Origin: Neisseria sp.
GTDB taxonomy: Bacteria; Pseudomonadota; Gammaproteobacteria; Burkholderiales; Neisseriaceae
Direction: 5' to 3'
NCBI RefSeq assembly: GCF_030530745.1
Contig: NZ_JAUMUI010000001.1
Location: forward strand, 44,961-108,960
DNA: 64,000 nucleotides
A model generated the notes under the pieces. It made no database searches, was not told the DNA's origin, and saw only the letters and a list, made by a program, of their open reading frames with translations. Shown here one piece after another: positions 16,151 through 24,643 of the stretch (positions are counted from its first letter, which is position 1; each line of letters starts with the position of its first letter). The position numbers and the translations under genes are program-made.

Positions 16151-16513
16151 GTGAAACACGAAAATCATGAATATGAAACCTGCTGCCCCGTAACAGCCAC
16201 GCTCGACATTATCGGCGGAAAATGGAAGGTGCTGATTTTATATCATTTAAACACCCAAACCCGCCGTTTCAACGAATTGCAGCGGCTGATGCCCGCCATC
16301 ACCCAGCGTATGCTCACGCTGCAATTGCGCGAACTCGAAAACGACGGCATCGTGCACCGCGAAGTGTATCCGCAAGTGCCGCCGAAGGTGGAATATTCGC
16401 TCACCGAATTCGGCCGCACGCTGATGCCCGTTATCGAAGCCATGCACCGTTGGGGGCAGGAATATGCCGCAGGATGCGCGAAACATCAAAAAGCAGACCC
16501 TCAGGCCGTCTGA
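16151..16513 (+). CDS. HxlR family transcriptional regulator
   Basis: A 120-residue MarR-like winged helix protein. It shows the family start [20 protein letters not shown], then [19 protein letters not shown], and [14 protein letters not shown]. Adjacent Cys11-Cys12 sit where family members such as YodB, HypR and QorR carry a redox-sensing cysteine, so oxidant or quinone sensing is plausible. The start is GTG at 16151 with AGGAAAGGAA upstream. The stop TGA belongs to an uptake sequence in the terminator palindrome. A likely target is the divergent DUF896-pirin pair. Confidence 0.9.
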   Translation: MKHENHEYETCCPVTATLDIIGGKWKVLILYHLNTQTRRFNELQRLMPAITQRMLTLQLRELENDGIVHREVYPQVPPKVEYSLTEFGRTLMPVIEAMHRWGQEYAAGCAKHQKADPQAV

Positions 16514-16546
16514 AAAGGTTTTCAGACGGCCTGAGGGTCTGCTTTT
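16489..16546. terminator. 58-bp perfect palindrome, bidirectional terminator of hxlR and argF
   Basis: Arms of 28 bases (AAAAGCAGACCCTCAGGCCG continuing to TGAAAA, and its exact complement) flank only GG. The left arm overlaps the last eight codons and the stop of the HxlR gene. argF ends at 16559 on the other strand, so the hairpin can serve both genes, with T-runs on both strands. Confidence 0.85.
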
Positions 16547-16558
16547 CCTGACTACCTG

Positions 16559-17551
16559 TTATCCCAACGTAGCCACCAGCACTGCCTTGATAGTGTGCAT
16601 ACGGTTTTCGGCCTGATCAAACACCACCGATGCCGGCCCTTCAAACACTTCTTCGGTTACTTCCACGCCGTCCATGCCGAAGGTTTGATTGATCCAATTG
16701 CCGATTTTGGTTTCGCTGTTGTGGAACGCGGGCAGGCAGTGCATAAATTTCACCTCAGGATTGCCCGCCGCCGCCATCAGCGCGGCGTTCACCTGATAAG
16801 GCGCCAACAGTTCGATGCGCTCTTTCCACACGCTTTCCGGCTCGCCCATCGACACCCACACGTCAGTATGGATATAGTCGACGCCGTTAACCGCTTCCTG
16901 CGGGTTTTCGGTTAACAGCAGGCACGCGCCGCTTTTTTCGGCGGTTTCGCGGGCTTTGGCGATCAGTTCTTCAGACGGCCACAGATGGCGGGGCGCGCCG
17001 ATACGCACATCCATACCGAGAATGGCACCGCCCAAAAGCAGCGAATTGCCCATATTGAAACGGGCATCGCCCACATAAGCATAGGCGGTTTGACGCAGGG
17101 GTTTGCGGCAATGCTCGCGCATGGTGAGCATGTCGGCGAGAATCTGGGTGGGGTGGAATTCGTCGGTGAGGCCGTTATACACGGGCACGCCGGCATATTT
17201 GGCCAGCTCTTCCACAATTTCCTGGCCGAAGCCACGGTATTCGATGGCATCATACATGCGCCCCAACACGCGGGCGGTGTCTTTGATGCTTTCTTTGTGG
17301 CCGATTTGGCTGCCGCCCGGTTCAAGATAGGTTACGTTCGCGCCTTGGTCGTAGGCGGCCACTTCAAACGCGCAGCGGGTGCGGGTGGAGGTTTTCTCAA
17401 AAATCAGCGCGATGTTTTTACCGCACAGCCTGCGTTCTTCGCGGCCGCTTTTCTTTGCAGCCTTCAATTCGGCGGCAAGGTCGAGCAGATATTCGATTTC
17501 TTCGGGGGTGTAGTCCAACAGCTTCAGAAAATGGCGGTTTTTGAGGTTCAT
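16559..17551 (-). CDS. argF: Ornithine carbamoyltransferase
   Basis: Makes citrulline from ornithine and carbamoyl phosphate in arginine synthesis. The 330-residue protein contains the carbamoyl-phosphate loop STRTR (residues 55-59), HPTQILAD, the ornithine loop and HCLPAFHN with the active-site Cys. The longer frame starting at 17872 is not coding: ATG 17551 begins the typical [15 protein letters not shown]. An intragenic uptake sequence is near 16967. argH, the last step of the pathway, lies at 60.7 kb. Confidence 0.96.
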   Translation of the reverse strand: MNLKNRHFLKLLDYTPEEIEYLLDLAAELKAAKKSGREERRLCGKNIALIFEKTSTRTRCAFEVAAYDQGANVTYLEPGGSQIGHKESIKDTARVLGRMYDAIEYRGFGQEIVEELAKYAGVPVYNGLTDEFHPTQILADMLTMREHCRKPLRQTAYAYVGDARFNMGNSLLLGGAILGMDVRIGAPRHLWPSEELIAKARETAEKSGACLLLTENPQEAVNGVDYIHTDVWVSMGEPESVWKERIELLAPYQVNAALMAAAGNPEVKFMHCLPAFHNSETKIGNWINQTFGMDGVEVTEEVFEGPASVVFDQAENRMHTIKAVLVATLG

Positions 17552-17667
17552 GGCGGTTGCTTTCTTGGTGGGTTTCAGACGGCCTTCTGAACGGCAACGT
17601 TTTGTTTCGGATAGTAATGGATTTCTGTCGTTCCCACAAACCGTTGCGCAACGGTTTGTGATGGAAA

Positions 17668-18774
17668 TTAAACTGCCCTCAAACGGTAAAGGCTGGTGGT
17701 TTCCCTGCTGCGCGCGAATGCCAGCGGGTCGGCGGCATCGGCGGCCTTGCGGTGCGCGGGCGCCGTTTGCAGAACGCCCGCCACGGCCAGCGAGGCCGTC
17801 TGAAAACATTGCCGCAGAAAATCCGGCTCGCGCAGGTGCAGGTGTTCGGCCAAATCCGACATCACCAGCCATGCCTCGCCGTTGGGGTTCAACCGTTCGC
17901 GTACGCCGTTTAAAAAACCTTTCAGCATGGCGTGGCCGGGGTCATAAAGCGCGGCTTCAACGGCGGAAGTGGGCTTGGCGGGCAGCCACGGCGGATTGCA
18001 GACAATCAAATCGGCACGCTCCTTCGGGAACAAATCGGTTTCTTCAACCTGAACGCGCCCGCCATACCCCAAACGCCCGATATTGGCGCGGGCGCAAGCG
18101 ATGGCGCGCGGGTTGGTGTCGGTGGCGGTGATACGGGGAATACCGCGCGCCGCCAGCAGGGCGGCAATCACGCCCGAACCCGTGCCGATATCGAACGCGC
18201 TTTCGCAAGGTTCGGGCAGCGGCGCGCGGGCAATCAGGCCGAGGTATTCGCCGCGCAAAGGCGAAAACACGCCGAACGGCACATGAACGGCGGCATTCAG
18301 CTCCGGCACGAACACGCCTTTTTTGTGCCATTCGTGCGCGCCGATAAAGCCCAGCAGCTGATTGAGCGGCAGCAGGAAAGGTTTGCTGTTCGGTTCGCCG
18401 TACACATCGGCCAGCGCACCGCGCACATCCGGCGCGCGCGGCAGATCAAGGGCAAAACATGCGCCGATTTCCACCGCCAGCATATTCAGCACGCGGCTGG
18501 TTTGCGCCTGCCGCATACGGTGGTTGTGAAAGGCCGTCTGAACATCCGCCTGCTTGGCAACGGGCTTGCGCACACGCTTCTTCATTGCCGCCAGCACCTG
18601 CTTGGCGTTGTGGAAATCGCCCGTCCACACCGTGGCGGTGTGCGCATACGCCTGCTTCAAAACCGCATCAGCGCCGCATTCGTTCAGATAAACCGCCCGC
18701 TGCGGCGGCTTTTGCGTACTTTCGTTGCGCCATTCGGCGGCGGTTTCGCGGCTGGTGGGAATCAAAACAGGCAT
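17668..18774 (-). CDS. Class I SAM-dependent methyltransferase with NPPW motif
   Basis: The 368-residue protein has a long N-terminal region rich in basic and aromatic residues and a Rossmann methyltransferase core: [14 protein letters not shown] at 195-208, [15 protein letters not shown] at about 217-231, and NPPW at 260-263. That motif usually marks N-methylation of a planar amide or amine on RNA, DNA or protein. The exact target is not evident; RlmG-like rRNA or PrmC-like protein targets are possible. ATG 18774 is chosen over a TTG at 18795. The gene holds two uptake sequences (17791, 18531). Confidence 0.75.
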   Translation of the reverse strand: MPVLIPTSRETAAEWRNESTQKPPQRAVYLNECGADAVLKQAYAHTATVWTGDFHNAKQVLAAMKKRVRKPVAKQADVQTAFHNHRMRQAQTSRVLNMLAVEIGACFALDLPRAPDVRGALADVYGEPNSKPFLLPLNQLLGFIGAHEWHKKGVFVPELNAAVHVPFGVFSPLRGEYLGLIARAPLPEPCESAFDIGTGSGVIAALLAARGIPRITATDTNPRAIACARANIGRLGYGGRVQVEETDLFPKERADLIVCNPPWLPAKPTSAVEAALYDPGHAMLKGFLNGVRERLNPNGEAWLVMSDLAEHLHLREPDFLRQCFQTASLAVAGVLQTAPAHRKAADAADPLAFARSRETTSLYRLRAV

Positions 18775-18895
18775 GGCGGTTTGGTGTGAACGCAAAATTA
18801 AAGAAGTGGAGTTTACTATATTTGACCGGCGGTGTTTGGCTTAATGAATATTTGAATTTCAAGCGCTCTTGCACTTTTGCCGGGTTAAACAATAA

Positions 18896-18956
18896 AGGCC
18901 GTCTGAAAACACGGCGGCAATGCGGAATCTGCACTGCTGCAGTTTTCAGACGGCCT
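18896..18956. terminator. DUS pair with a structured 31-base loop
   Basis: Arms AGGCCGTCTGAAAAC and complement at 18896-18910 and 18942-18956. The loop contains its own GCACTGCTGCAG hairpin potential. The pair lies upstream of the methyltransferase and downstream of fabI, so its use as a terminator would be for fabI. Confidence 0.45.
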
Positions 18957-19124
18957 CAGACCTTTGCAAAAAACTTTTTAATTCTGAATTTATTTATATC
19001 TCGTCATACCCGGGCTTGACCCGGGTATCTGCTTTTTCTTCCAAAACAAAAAGATGCTCGGGTCAAGCCCGAGCATGACGCAAGTGTTTTCAGGTATCGA
19101 AAAGAATTTTGCAAATGTTTCAAC
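18957..19124. repeat. Composite repeat with two CCCGGG/CTCGGG hairpins, full copy
   Basis: It begins at AGACCTTTGCAAAAA and ends at TTTTGCAAATGTTTCAACC. Two 23-bp palindromes lie at 19006-19028 (ATACCCGGG type) and 19054-19076 (ATGCTCGGG type), joined by an A/T-rich spacer; GTC and GAC flank the pair. Together with the DUS pair it fills most of the 18775-19153 gap; I see nothing else there. Confidence 0.7.
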
Positions 19125-19153
19125 CTTTGCCGATGCTTGCAACAACCTCCGGA

Positions 19154-19948
19154 TCAAGCCTTTTCTTCGGGGTCGTTAAGCGCGTTGATGCTGTAACCGC
19201 CGTCGACATAAGTGATTTCGCCGGTGATGCCGGAAGACAGGTCGGACAGCAAAAAAGCGGCGGTATTGCCCACTTCTTCGATGGTTACGTTGCGGCCGAG
19301 CGGATTGTGCGAAGCCACATGGTTGAGCAGTTTGCTAAAGTCGGCAATGCCCGAAGCGGCCAGCGTTTTGATCGGGCCGGCGGAAATGCCGTTGCAGCGG
19401 ATGCCTTCTTTGCCCAAACAGGCGGCGGTGAAGCGGATGCCGGCTTCAAGGCTGGCTTTGGCCATGCCCATCACGTTGTAGTGCGGAATCGCACGCACCG
19501 CGCCCAGATAGGTGAGTGCGACAATCGAGCCGTTGCGGCCCTGCATCATCGGGCGGGCGGCTTTGGCCAGCGCGGGCAGGCTGTAGGCGGAAACTTCGTG
19601 GGCGATTTTAAAGGCTTCGCGGCTGATGCTGTCTAAAAAATCGCCGTCGAGCGCTTCGCGCGGGGCGAAACCGATGGAATGCACCAAACCGTCGAGGCCG
19701 TCCCACGCTTTACCCAAATCGGCAAAAGTTTGCGCGATTTCTTCGTCGCTCTGCACGTCGCAGCGGAACACCAGCTCCGAACCCAGCTCGGCAGCCATTT
19801 TGCGCACGCGCTCTTCCAGTTTGTCGACAACATAAGTAAACGCCAAATCCGCGCCCTGTTCGCGGCAGGCTTTGGCAATGCCGTAAGCGATGGAACGCTC
19901 GGAAATCATGCCGGTGATGAGGATTTTTTTGCCTTGCAGAAAGCCCAT
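19154..19948 (-). CDS. fabI: Enoyl-[acyl-carrier-protein] reductase (NADH)
   Basis: Last reduction of each fatty-acid elongation cycle. The 264-residue SDR-type protein starts [25 protein letters not shown], with the atypical nucleotide loop of FabI. The catalytic Tyr-x6-Lys reads [14 protein letters not shown], and [16 protein letters not shown] is the substrate-binding loop. It stands alone, about 120 bases before the end of the divergent AraC-type gene. Confidence 0.97.
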   Translation of the reverse strand: MGFLQGKKILITGMISERSIAYGIAKACREQGADLAFTYVVDKLEERVRKMAAELGSELVFRCDVQSDEEIAQTFADLGKAWDGLDGLVHSIGFAPREALDGDFLDSISREAFKIAHEVSAYSLPALAKAARPMMQGRNGSIVALTYLGAVRAIPHYNVMGMAKASLEAGIRFTAACLGKEGIRCNGISAGPIKTLAASGIADFSKLLNHVASHNPLGRNVTIEEVGNTAAFLLSDLSSGITGEITYVDGGYSINALNDPEEKA

Positions 19949-20067
19949 GTCGGTTATCCTTAAGTAGAGGTTTTGCGGTTTGCTTAAAATGGCGCATTAT
20001 ATCAAAACACCTGCTTTCGGCATAGGAAGCAGACACACCGCGCAGCGCCTTGGCCGTTTTCTTCCAC

Positions 20068-21009
20068 TCAGATTTCCCAATGCCACAGTTTGAATCCGCC
20101 CTGAGCACCGCTGTTTTTACGGTAGTTGCCGGGGCTGATACCGTATTGCTTCTTGAAAGCTTTTCCGAAATGGGTTTCCGACTGAAAACCCACCGATAAG
20201 GCAACGGAGAGCACCGGCTGCGTGCTGCGCCTTAAAAGGACTGCGGCCTGCTGCAGGCGTATGCGGTTGACGAAGGCATGGGGGCTTAAGCCCGTTTTTT
20301 CTTTAAACAGCCGCATCAGGCCGGAACGGGACATATTGGCCGCTTCTGCCATTTCACCGACACGCCAGGGATATTCCGGCGCATCAAGCACAGCCTGCAC
20401 CAGTTTGTGCAGGTTGGGATTATTCCAAGCGGTCAGCAGGCCTGCCGGCAGCGCATCTTTTTTTTGAAGCAGATAGTGGCGCACAATCCAAACCAGCAGC
20501 ACTGATGCCAGTGCGTCGGTTACCACTGCCGAACCGTATTGCGTATCCGCCGCTTCCTCCTGCAGCAGGCCGGTCAGGCTGCGCAATGCATTTTGAGGCA
20601 GGTTCAGCAGCAGCATATCGGGCAGGCCTGCAATCAGCTCGGCTCGGCTGTCGTATTCGAAACGTGCGCAAAACAGATCCAACCTGCCGCCTTTGCCGGT
20701 GCGCCCTTTAAATGAAAATACCCCCTCACGGCGGATTTCCGGGACATCGCCATCATTTCCGCATCCGTATTCGCTGCTCAAAATATGGCCGGGAATGCGC
20801 GGAAAAAACACCACGTCGCCCGCCCTGAGCAGCAGGGTATCCCCGCTCTCCATCTGCATATAGCCCGATCCTTCGGTAACGATATGCACCATACCGCTGT
20901 GCCGAGCCGGTTTGTGCCGCACATACCAACTGCCTTCAAAACGGCACCGTACATCAATGCTGCCGCGTATCTGCGCCAGCTCGATCAGCCTGTCGAGCAC
21001 ACTTGACAT
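20068..21009 (-). CDS. AraC family regulator, RclR-like (reactive chlorine sensor)
   Basis: The 313-residue protein has an N-terminal cupin (about 1-190) and a C-terminal pair of AraC helix-turn-helix units (PWRVGEMAEAANMSRSGLMR, then ALSVGFQSETHFGKAFKKQY). Cys22 (DVRC) and Cys114 (LDLFC) line up, from memory, with the redox cysteines Cys21 and Cys89 of E. coli RclR, which form a disulfide after hypochlorous acid exposure. It is divergent from an rclC homologue, the strongest support for this role. A Correia element lies 64 bases upstream. A general cupin-AraC regulator is the alternative. Confidence 0.78.
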   Translation of the reverse strand: MSSVLDRLIELAQIRGSIDVRCRFEGSWYVRHKPARHSGMVHIVTEGSGYMQMESGDTLLLRAGDVVFFPRIPGHILSSEYGCGNDGDVPEIRREGVFSFKGRTGKGGRLDLFCARFEYDSRAELIAGLPDMLLLNLPQNALRSLTGLLQEEAADTQYGSAVVTDALASVLLVWIVRHYLLQKKDALPAGLLTAWNNPNLHKLVQAVLDAPEYPWRVGEMAEAANMSRSGLMRLFKEKTGLSPHAFVNRIRLQQAAVLLRRSTQPVLSVALSVGFQSETHFGKAFKKQYGISPGNYRKNSGAQGGFKLWHWEI

Positions 21010-21070
21010 TTTTCCACCATATTATGAGACGATTTGCAGATTATTATAGCCGGATTTTTGCAAAAATCAG

Positions 21071-21100
21071 GCTATAGCGGATTAAATTACTTCGATACAA
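21071..21100 (-). promoter_or_regulatory. Promoter-like left end of a Correia element facing rclR
   Basis: On the minus strand TTGTAT (21095-21100), 18 bases, then TATAGC (21071-21076). It would fire out of the repeat towards the AraC-type gene 62 bases away. Correia ends are known to supply promoters in Neisseria; use here is inferred. Confidence 0.4.
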
Positions 21101-21150
21101 GGAAGCAAGGCGCAGCAACGACGTATCGGAAGTTAAGTTAATCCGCTATA
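21073..21150. repeat. Correia-type element, short form (78 bp)
   Basis: The ends TATAGCGGATTAAATTAC and TTAAGTTAATCCGCTATA are near-perfect inverted repeats; most of the interior seen in 150-bp copies has been deleted. It occupies the middle of the divergent region between the RclR-like gene and rclC, so both promoters are affected by it. Confidence 0.85.
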
Positions 21151-21244
21151 TAAGAAAAATACGGAACAGCATCGGGGCACCATACCCTGTTTTACGCACT
21201 GAATCAGACTACCCCCAACCTTCTTGCAAATAGGAGAGCATAAA

Positions 21245-21820
21245 ATGAGCCTGTTTCAAAATGTTCTGGAAAAGATTGCCCGTGCCGACAAATTCGGTGT
21301 ATTTCTCTGCCGACTGTCTATTTTTATCGTGTTCGCTTGGATAGGCTGGCTGAAATTTATTCCTTACGAAGCCGACAGCATCGTGCCGTTTGTGGCCAAC
21401 AGCCCGTTTATGTCGTGGCTGTACAACGACCCCGCCAATTATGCCCAATATATGAACGCCGAGGGCGTATTGAACGAAGCTCACCGCGCATGGCACGTGA
21501 TGAACAACACCTACGGCTATTCCAACGGCCTGGGCGTAGTAGAACTGGTGTTTGCCTTTATGATTATGGCGCACTATATCAACCCGAAAATCGGCTTTAT
21601 CGGTGCGGCGCTCTGCTTTCTCACGCCTTTCGTTACCTACACCTTTCTGATTTTCACCCCCGAAACCTGGGTTCACGGTGCCGATGCGCACACCGGTTTC
21701 CCCTATCTTTCGGGCGCGGGCAGACTGGTGCTGAAAGATGCCATGATGGTTGCGGCGGGATTTATCGCCATGATCGATTCCGCAAGGGCAATTTTGAAAC
21801 GCGGGCAGGCTGAGGCCTAA
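21245..21820 (+). CDS. rclC: RclC-like inner-membrane protein (DUF417/YkgB)
   Basis: The 191-residue membrane protein shows FIVFAWIGWLKFIPYEADSI, then VPFVANSPFMSWLY, NNTYGYSNGLGVVE, and FPYLSGAGRLVLKD, all hallmarks of YkgB/RclC of E. coli. RclC belongs to the rclABC operon that protects against reactive chlorine species; its biochemical job is not known. I chose ATG 21245, where GGAGAGC lies upstream. The exported rhodanese follows after 86 bases. No rclA (flavin reductase) or rclB is visible in this window. Confidence 0.87.
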   Translation: MSLFQNVLEKIARADKFGVFLCRLSIFIVFAWIGWLKFIPYEADSIVPFVANSPFMSWLYNDPANYAQYMNAEGVLNEAHRAWHVMNNTYGYSNGLGVVELVFAFMIMAHYINPKIGFIGAALCFLTPFVTYTFLIFTPETWVHGADAHTGFPYLSGAGRLVLKDAMMVAAGFIAMIDSARAILKRGQAEA

Positions 21821-21906
21821 TGCGCCGTTGCTGAAAAACCTTTCCCGCCGGCACCAAAAGCCGGCGGAAACCCCCGTAAACCCTGTTACAACGAAAAGGA
21901 ACCGAC

Positions 21907-22281
21907 ATGCAAAAAGCCGTTTTCATTACCTTTGCCGCACTGGCCGCAGCCTTTGCCGCCGCTGCGCCTTCCGCCGCTCCAAACAGCAGCACGGCGGCAC
22001 AATCCGCTGTACGCCCGGCCAAAGCGGCAGGCATCTGGATCGACGTACGCTCGCCCGAAGAATACCGCCAAGGCCACCTTCAGGGGGCGCTGAACATCCC
22101 CGCAGATAAAATCGGTGCGGAAATCGCTGCTGCCAGCCCCGACAAAAACGCTCCTGTCAACCTCTACTGCCGCAGCGGCCGGCGTGCCGAAGCCGCCTTG
22201 CAGGTGTTGAAAAAAATGGGCTACACCAACGTAACCAACCACGGCGGCTATGACGATTTAATCAGACAGGGTTTGAAATAA
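21907..22281 (+). CDS. Exported single-domain rhodanese (PspE-like)
   Basis: Thiosulfate or persulfide sulfurtransferase expected in the periplasm. The 124-residue protein has an Ala-rich signal peptide (about 1-24), WIDVRSPEEYRQGHLQGALNIP, and the active-site loop YCRSGRRAE with Cys88. AAGGA lies before the ATG. The position directly after rclC suggests sulfane sulfur handling or thiol repair during oxidant stress, which is inference. The pair ends at an 18-bp-arm DUS terminator beyond a Correia element. Confidence 0.88.
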   Translation: MQKAVFITFAALAAAFAAAAPSAAPNSSTAAQSAVRPAKAAGIWIDVRSPEEYRQGHLQGALNIPADKIGAEIAAASPDKNAPVNLYCRSGRRAEAALQVLKKMGYTNVTNHGGYDDLIRQGLK

Positions 22282-22299
22282 ATCTGCTTTAAAATATGC

Positions 22300-22447
22300 T
22301 GTAGCGGATTCAATTACTTTGATACAAGGCAGCGAGCCGCAGGCAGTACAAGCAGTAGGTTCTGTTGCCGCTTCAGCGGCTTACAAAACCGTTCCCTTTG
22401 GGCTAAGGCGTGGCAACGCCGAAGCGAAAGTTAAGTTAATCCGCCTA
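22300..22447. repeat. Correia-type element, long form
   Basis: Left end TGTAGCGGATTCAATTAC, right end TTAAGTTAATCCGCCTAT. The interior has GAGCCGCAGGCAGTACAAGC, a TTGCCGCTTCAGCGGCTTAC hairpin and GGCAACGCCGAAGCG. It begins 18 bases after the rhodanese stop codon, so it will be read into the mRNA before the terminator, where it can fold and may attract RNase III. Confidence 0.85.
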
Positions 22448-22455
22448 TTCTATTA

Positions 22456-22496
22456 CTTGAGGCCGTCTGAAAACCATTTTTTCAGACGGCCTCAAG
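22456..22496 (+). terminator. DUS hairpin, terminator of rclC-rhodanese
   Basis: CTTGAGGCCGTCTGAAAA and its complement form perfect 18-base arms around a 5-base loop. Confidence 0.8.
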
Positions 22497-22576
22497 CCGG
22501 AAGCATTCGACAGAAATTTGCCCCCCCGGCCGCATTGGTGCGGCTGTAAAACGGAACATACGGATGCTGCTGCTTT

Positions 22577-22933
22577 TCAATCCTGCCTGCCGAATTCCTG
22601 TGCATATATCGCCGCTTGAAACCCTGCATGGCAGCGGCCGTTGCGGCACAAAACCGGCCTTTTAATCAGACTTGGGTGTGCCGCCATCAGCTTCACCGCG
22701 CCCGCCTGCGTATCTGCCGCGTCCTGCTCGGCGCCGCTGAGTTTGCGCCAAGTGGTGCCGCGCTTGTTCAGCAGGGTTTCGAGCGGAATGTGTTGCAGCC
22801 AGCTTTCAATCAGCGCTTCGTCGGGCGGCGTTTTTTTGAAATCGGAAAATTCGTAATCCACACCGTTTTCGGCCAGCCACGCGCGGGCTTTTTTCACGGT
22901 GTCGCAGTTGGGAATGCCGTAAACCACAGTCAT
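22577..22933 (-). CDS. ArsC-family reductase-like protein (YffB/Spx type)
   Basis: Thioredoxin-fold protein of 118 residues with a single active-site-like cysteine in YGIPNCDTVKKARAWL (Cys10), KRGTTWRKL and a later IKRPVL segment. This is the YffB/Spx-like branch; true arsenate reduction has not been shown for YffB. It reads towards the Correia/DUS terminator region. The gene stands alone, with no arsenic genes around it. Confidence 0.85.
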   Translation of the reverse strand: MTVVYGIPNCDTVKKARAWLAENGVDYEFSDFKKTPPDEALIESWLQHIPLETLLNKRGTTWRKLSGAEQDAADTQAGAVKLMAAHPSLIKRPVLCRNGRCHAGFQAAIYAQEFGRQD

Positions 22934-23048
22934 TGTTTTTCCTCAAATATGTTCAGACGGCCTGATTGTAAAACCGCTGCGGGGGTTTGTCATGCGGCAA
23001 AAAAAAGACTATGCTTTTTTAACCGCGTTATCGATATGGAGCCATACT

Positions 23049-23681
23049 ATGTATAAAACCGCTGTTGCCGCTTCCGCCGCACTGCTGCTGGCCGCCTGCT
23101 CGGGTTCACAGCCCGATAAGGCAACTTTTGAAAAAGCCATCAACCAATATTCGACCGCACAAGGTGTGTGTATGCCTTTGGTTTTGGACGTGGAAAACGG
23201 CCTGTTAACGGGTGCGGCCGTGGTGGGCGAGCCGCTGGTGAAAATCGCCGAGCGCGATTCGGAAGGCCGAAAAATCAACGAATCCGCCCTCAAACAAATG
23301 CGCCTGCTCGATAAAGAAGGCTTCTACAAACAGGCTCGCGCCGAAACCGTGCCCTCGCCCGAAAACGGCCGCAACATCAAAGTGCAGGTTTACGAATTAA
23401 CCGACAAAGGCAAGGCGCAAACCCGCCCCGGCCCCGGCGGTACGCGCTTCTGCATCGGCTCGCTGAAAGTGGAAAAAATCAACTGGTTTACCGAACCCAC
23501 ACCCGCCGACGGCGTAACCGTGTCGAAAGTGTCTTACGAAGCACGGCTGGAAACCGCCAAATGGGTCGGGCAGTTTATGCGCGAAGGCAGCGGCTGGAAA
23601 CACCCCGACACCACGCGCACGCTGGTGGCTACGATGGTAAAAACCAACGACGGCTGGCGCGATATCCGCGAACTGCGCTGA
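23049..23681 (+). CDS. Putative lipoprotein, Neisseria type
   Basis: The 210-residue protein has a lipobox LLAACSG (Cys17) after a short hydrophobic signal and so is likely membrane-anchored. Two further cysteines (GVCMPL, RFCIGS) could form a disulfide in the periplasm. No catalytic motif is recognised and I do not know its function. ATG 23049 has GGAG upstream, so it is chosen over the frame from 22992. The gene stands between the YffB-type gene and a convergent TSUP permease. Confidence 0.75.
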   Translation: MYKTAVAASAALLLAACSGSQPDKATFEKAINQYSTAQGVCMPLVLDVENGLLTGAAVVGEPLVKIAERDSEGRKINESALKQMRLLDKEGFYKQARAETVPSPENGRNIKVQVYELTDKGKAQTRPGPGGTRFCIGSLKVEKINWFTEPTPADGVTVSKVSYEARLETAKWVGQFMREGSGWKHPDTTRTLVATMVKTNDGWRDIRELR

Positions 23682-23798
23682 ACGCCCGCCCGGTTTGCGC
23701 CGCTGCAAATAAGCTGCCGGTATTCGGCGCCGGTATTTGAGTGTTGCACTTGATATGCGGATGCAAGGCCTTTCAAACTACATTTTCAGAACCGAACC

Positions 23799-24608
23799 TT
23801 ATGCCGACAAACGCCACAGCATTCTGCCCGCAATCGCCAGCAGCAGGATTCCGAACGCCAGCTTCAGCTTTTCCGGCGGCAGCCTGTGTGCGGTTCTCAC
23901 GCCGAGCGGCGCAAACACCACCGTTGCCACACTCAGCACTACCACGGCGGGCAGATACCAGAACCCGAACGAACCTTCGGGCAGGCCGCCCACATTCCAG
24001 CCCGAATAAAGGTAACCTGCCGCCCCCGCCACCGCAATCGGCCACGCCAGCCCTGCCGACGTGCCCACGGCGCGGTGCACCGGCACATTGCAGTACATCA
24101 AAAACGGCACCGACAGCGAGCCGCCGCCTATGCCCACCCAGCTCGAAGCAATGCCGAACAGCGTGCCCACGCCGTTCAACCCCGCCCAACCGGGCAGCGA
24201 ACGCGAAGGCTTGGGCTTAGCGTCGGCCAGGGTTTTCAGCGCCACCAACACGGTAAACACGATAAAGAAAATCTGCAACGCCGCATTAGAAATGTGTTTG
24301 GCCAGAAACGAGCCGACCAGCACGCCGGCAATCATGCCCGGCACCATGCGCCGCACCACCTGCCAATCCACCGCGCCTTTACGGTTTTGCGCCATCACGC
24401 TCGAAAACGTGGTGAACACCATAATCGCAAACGACGTGCCCACCGCCAAATGCTGCGCGTGCGGGATATTGTCCAAACCCTGCATCTGCAACACCCACAG
24501 CACCACCGGCACGATAATCATGCCGCCGCCCACGCCGAGCAGCCCCGCGATAAAGCCCGCAAACGCACCCACCGCCAGCATAACCGACACCAACTGTATG
24601 TCCAACAT
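23799..24608 (-). CDS. TauE/SafE (TSUP) family membrane permease
   Basis: Putative anion or sulfur-compound transporter with about eight membrane segments in 269 residues. The repeats GFIAGLLGVGGGMIIVPVVL and ASSWVGIGGGSLSVPFLMY carry the glycine-rich family motif. The substrate (sulfite, sulfoacetate or organosulfur exporters are known members) cannot be read from sequence. It lies directly downstream of pssA with 35 bases between, perhaps in one operon. A second TSUP gene is at 50187. Confidence 0.88.
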   Translation of the reverse strand: MLDIQLVSVMLAVGAFAGFIAGLLGVGGGMIIVPVVLWVLQMQGLDNIPHAQHLAVGTSFAIMVFTTFSSVMAQNRKGAVDWQVVRRMVPGMIAGVLVGSFLAKHISNAALQIFFIVFTVLVALKTLADAKPKPSRSLPGWAGLNGVGTLFGIASSWVGIGGGSLSVPFLMYCNVPVHRAVGTSAGLAWPIAVAGAAGYLYSGWNVGGLPEGSFGFWYLPAVVVLSVATVVFAPLGVRTAHRLPPEKLKLAFGILLLAIAGRMLWRLSA

Positions 24609-24643
24609 GGTTTGTTCTTCTTCTCAAATTTCCAAACGTTTTT

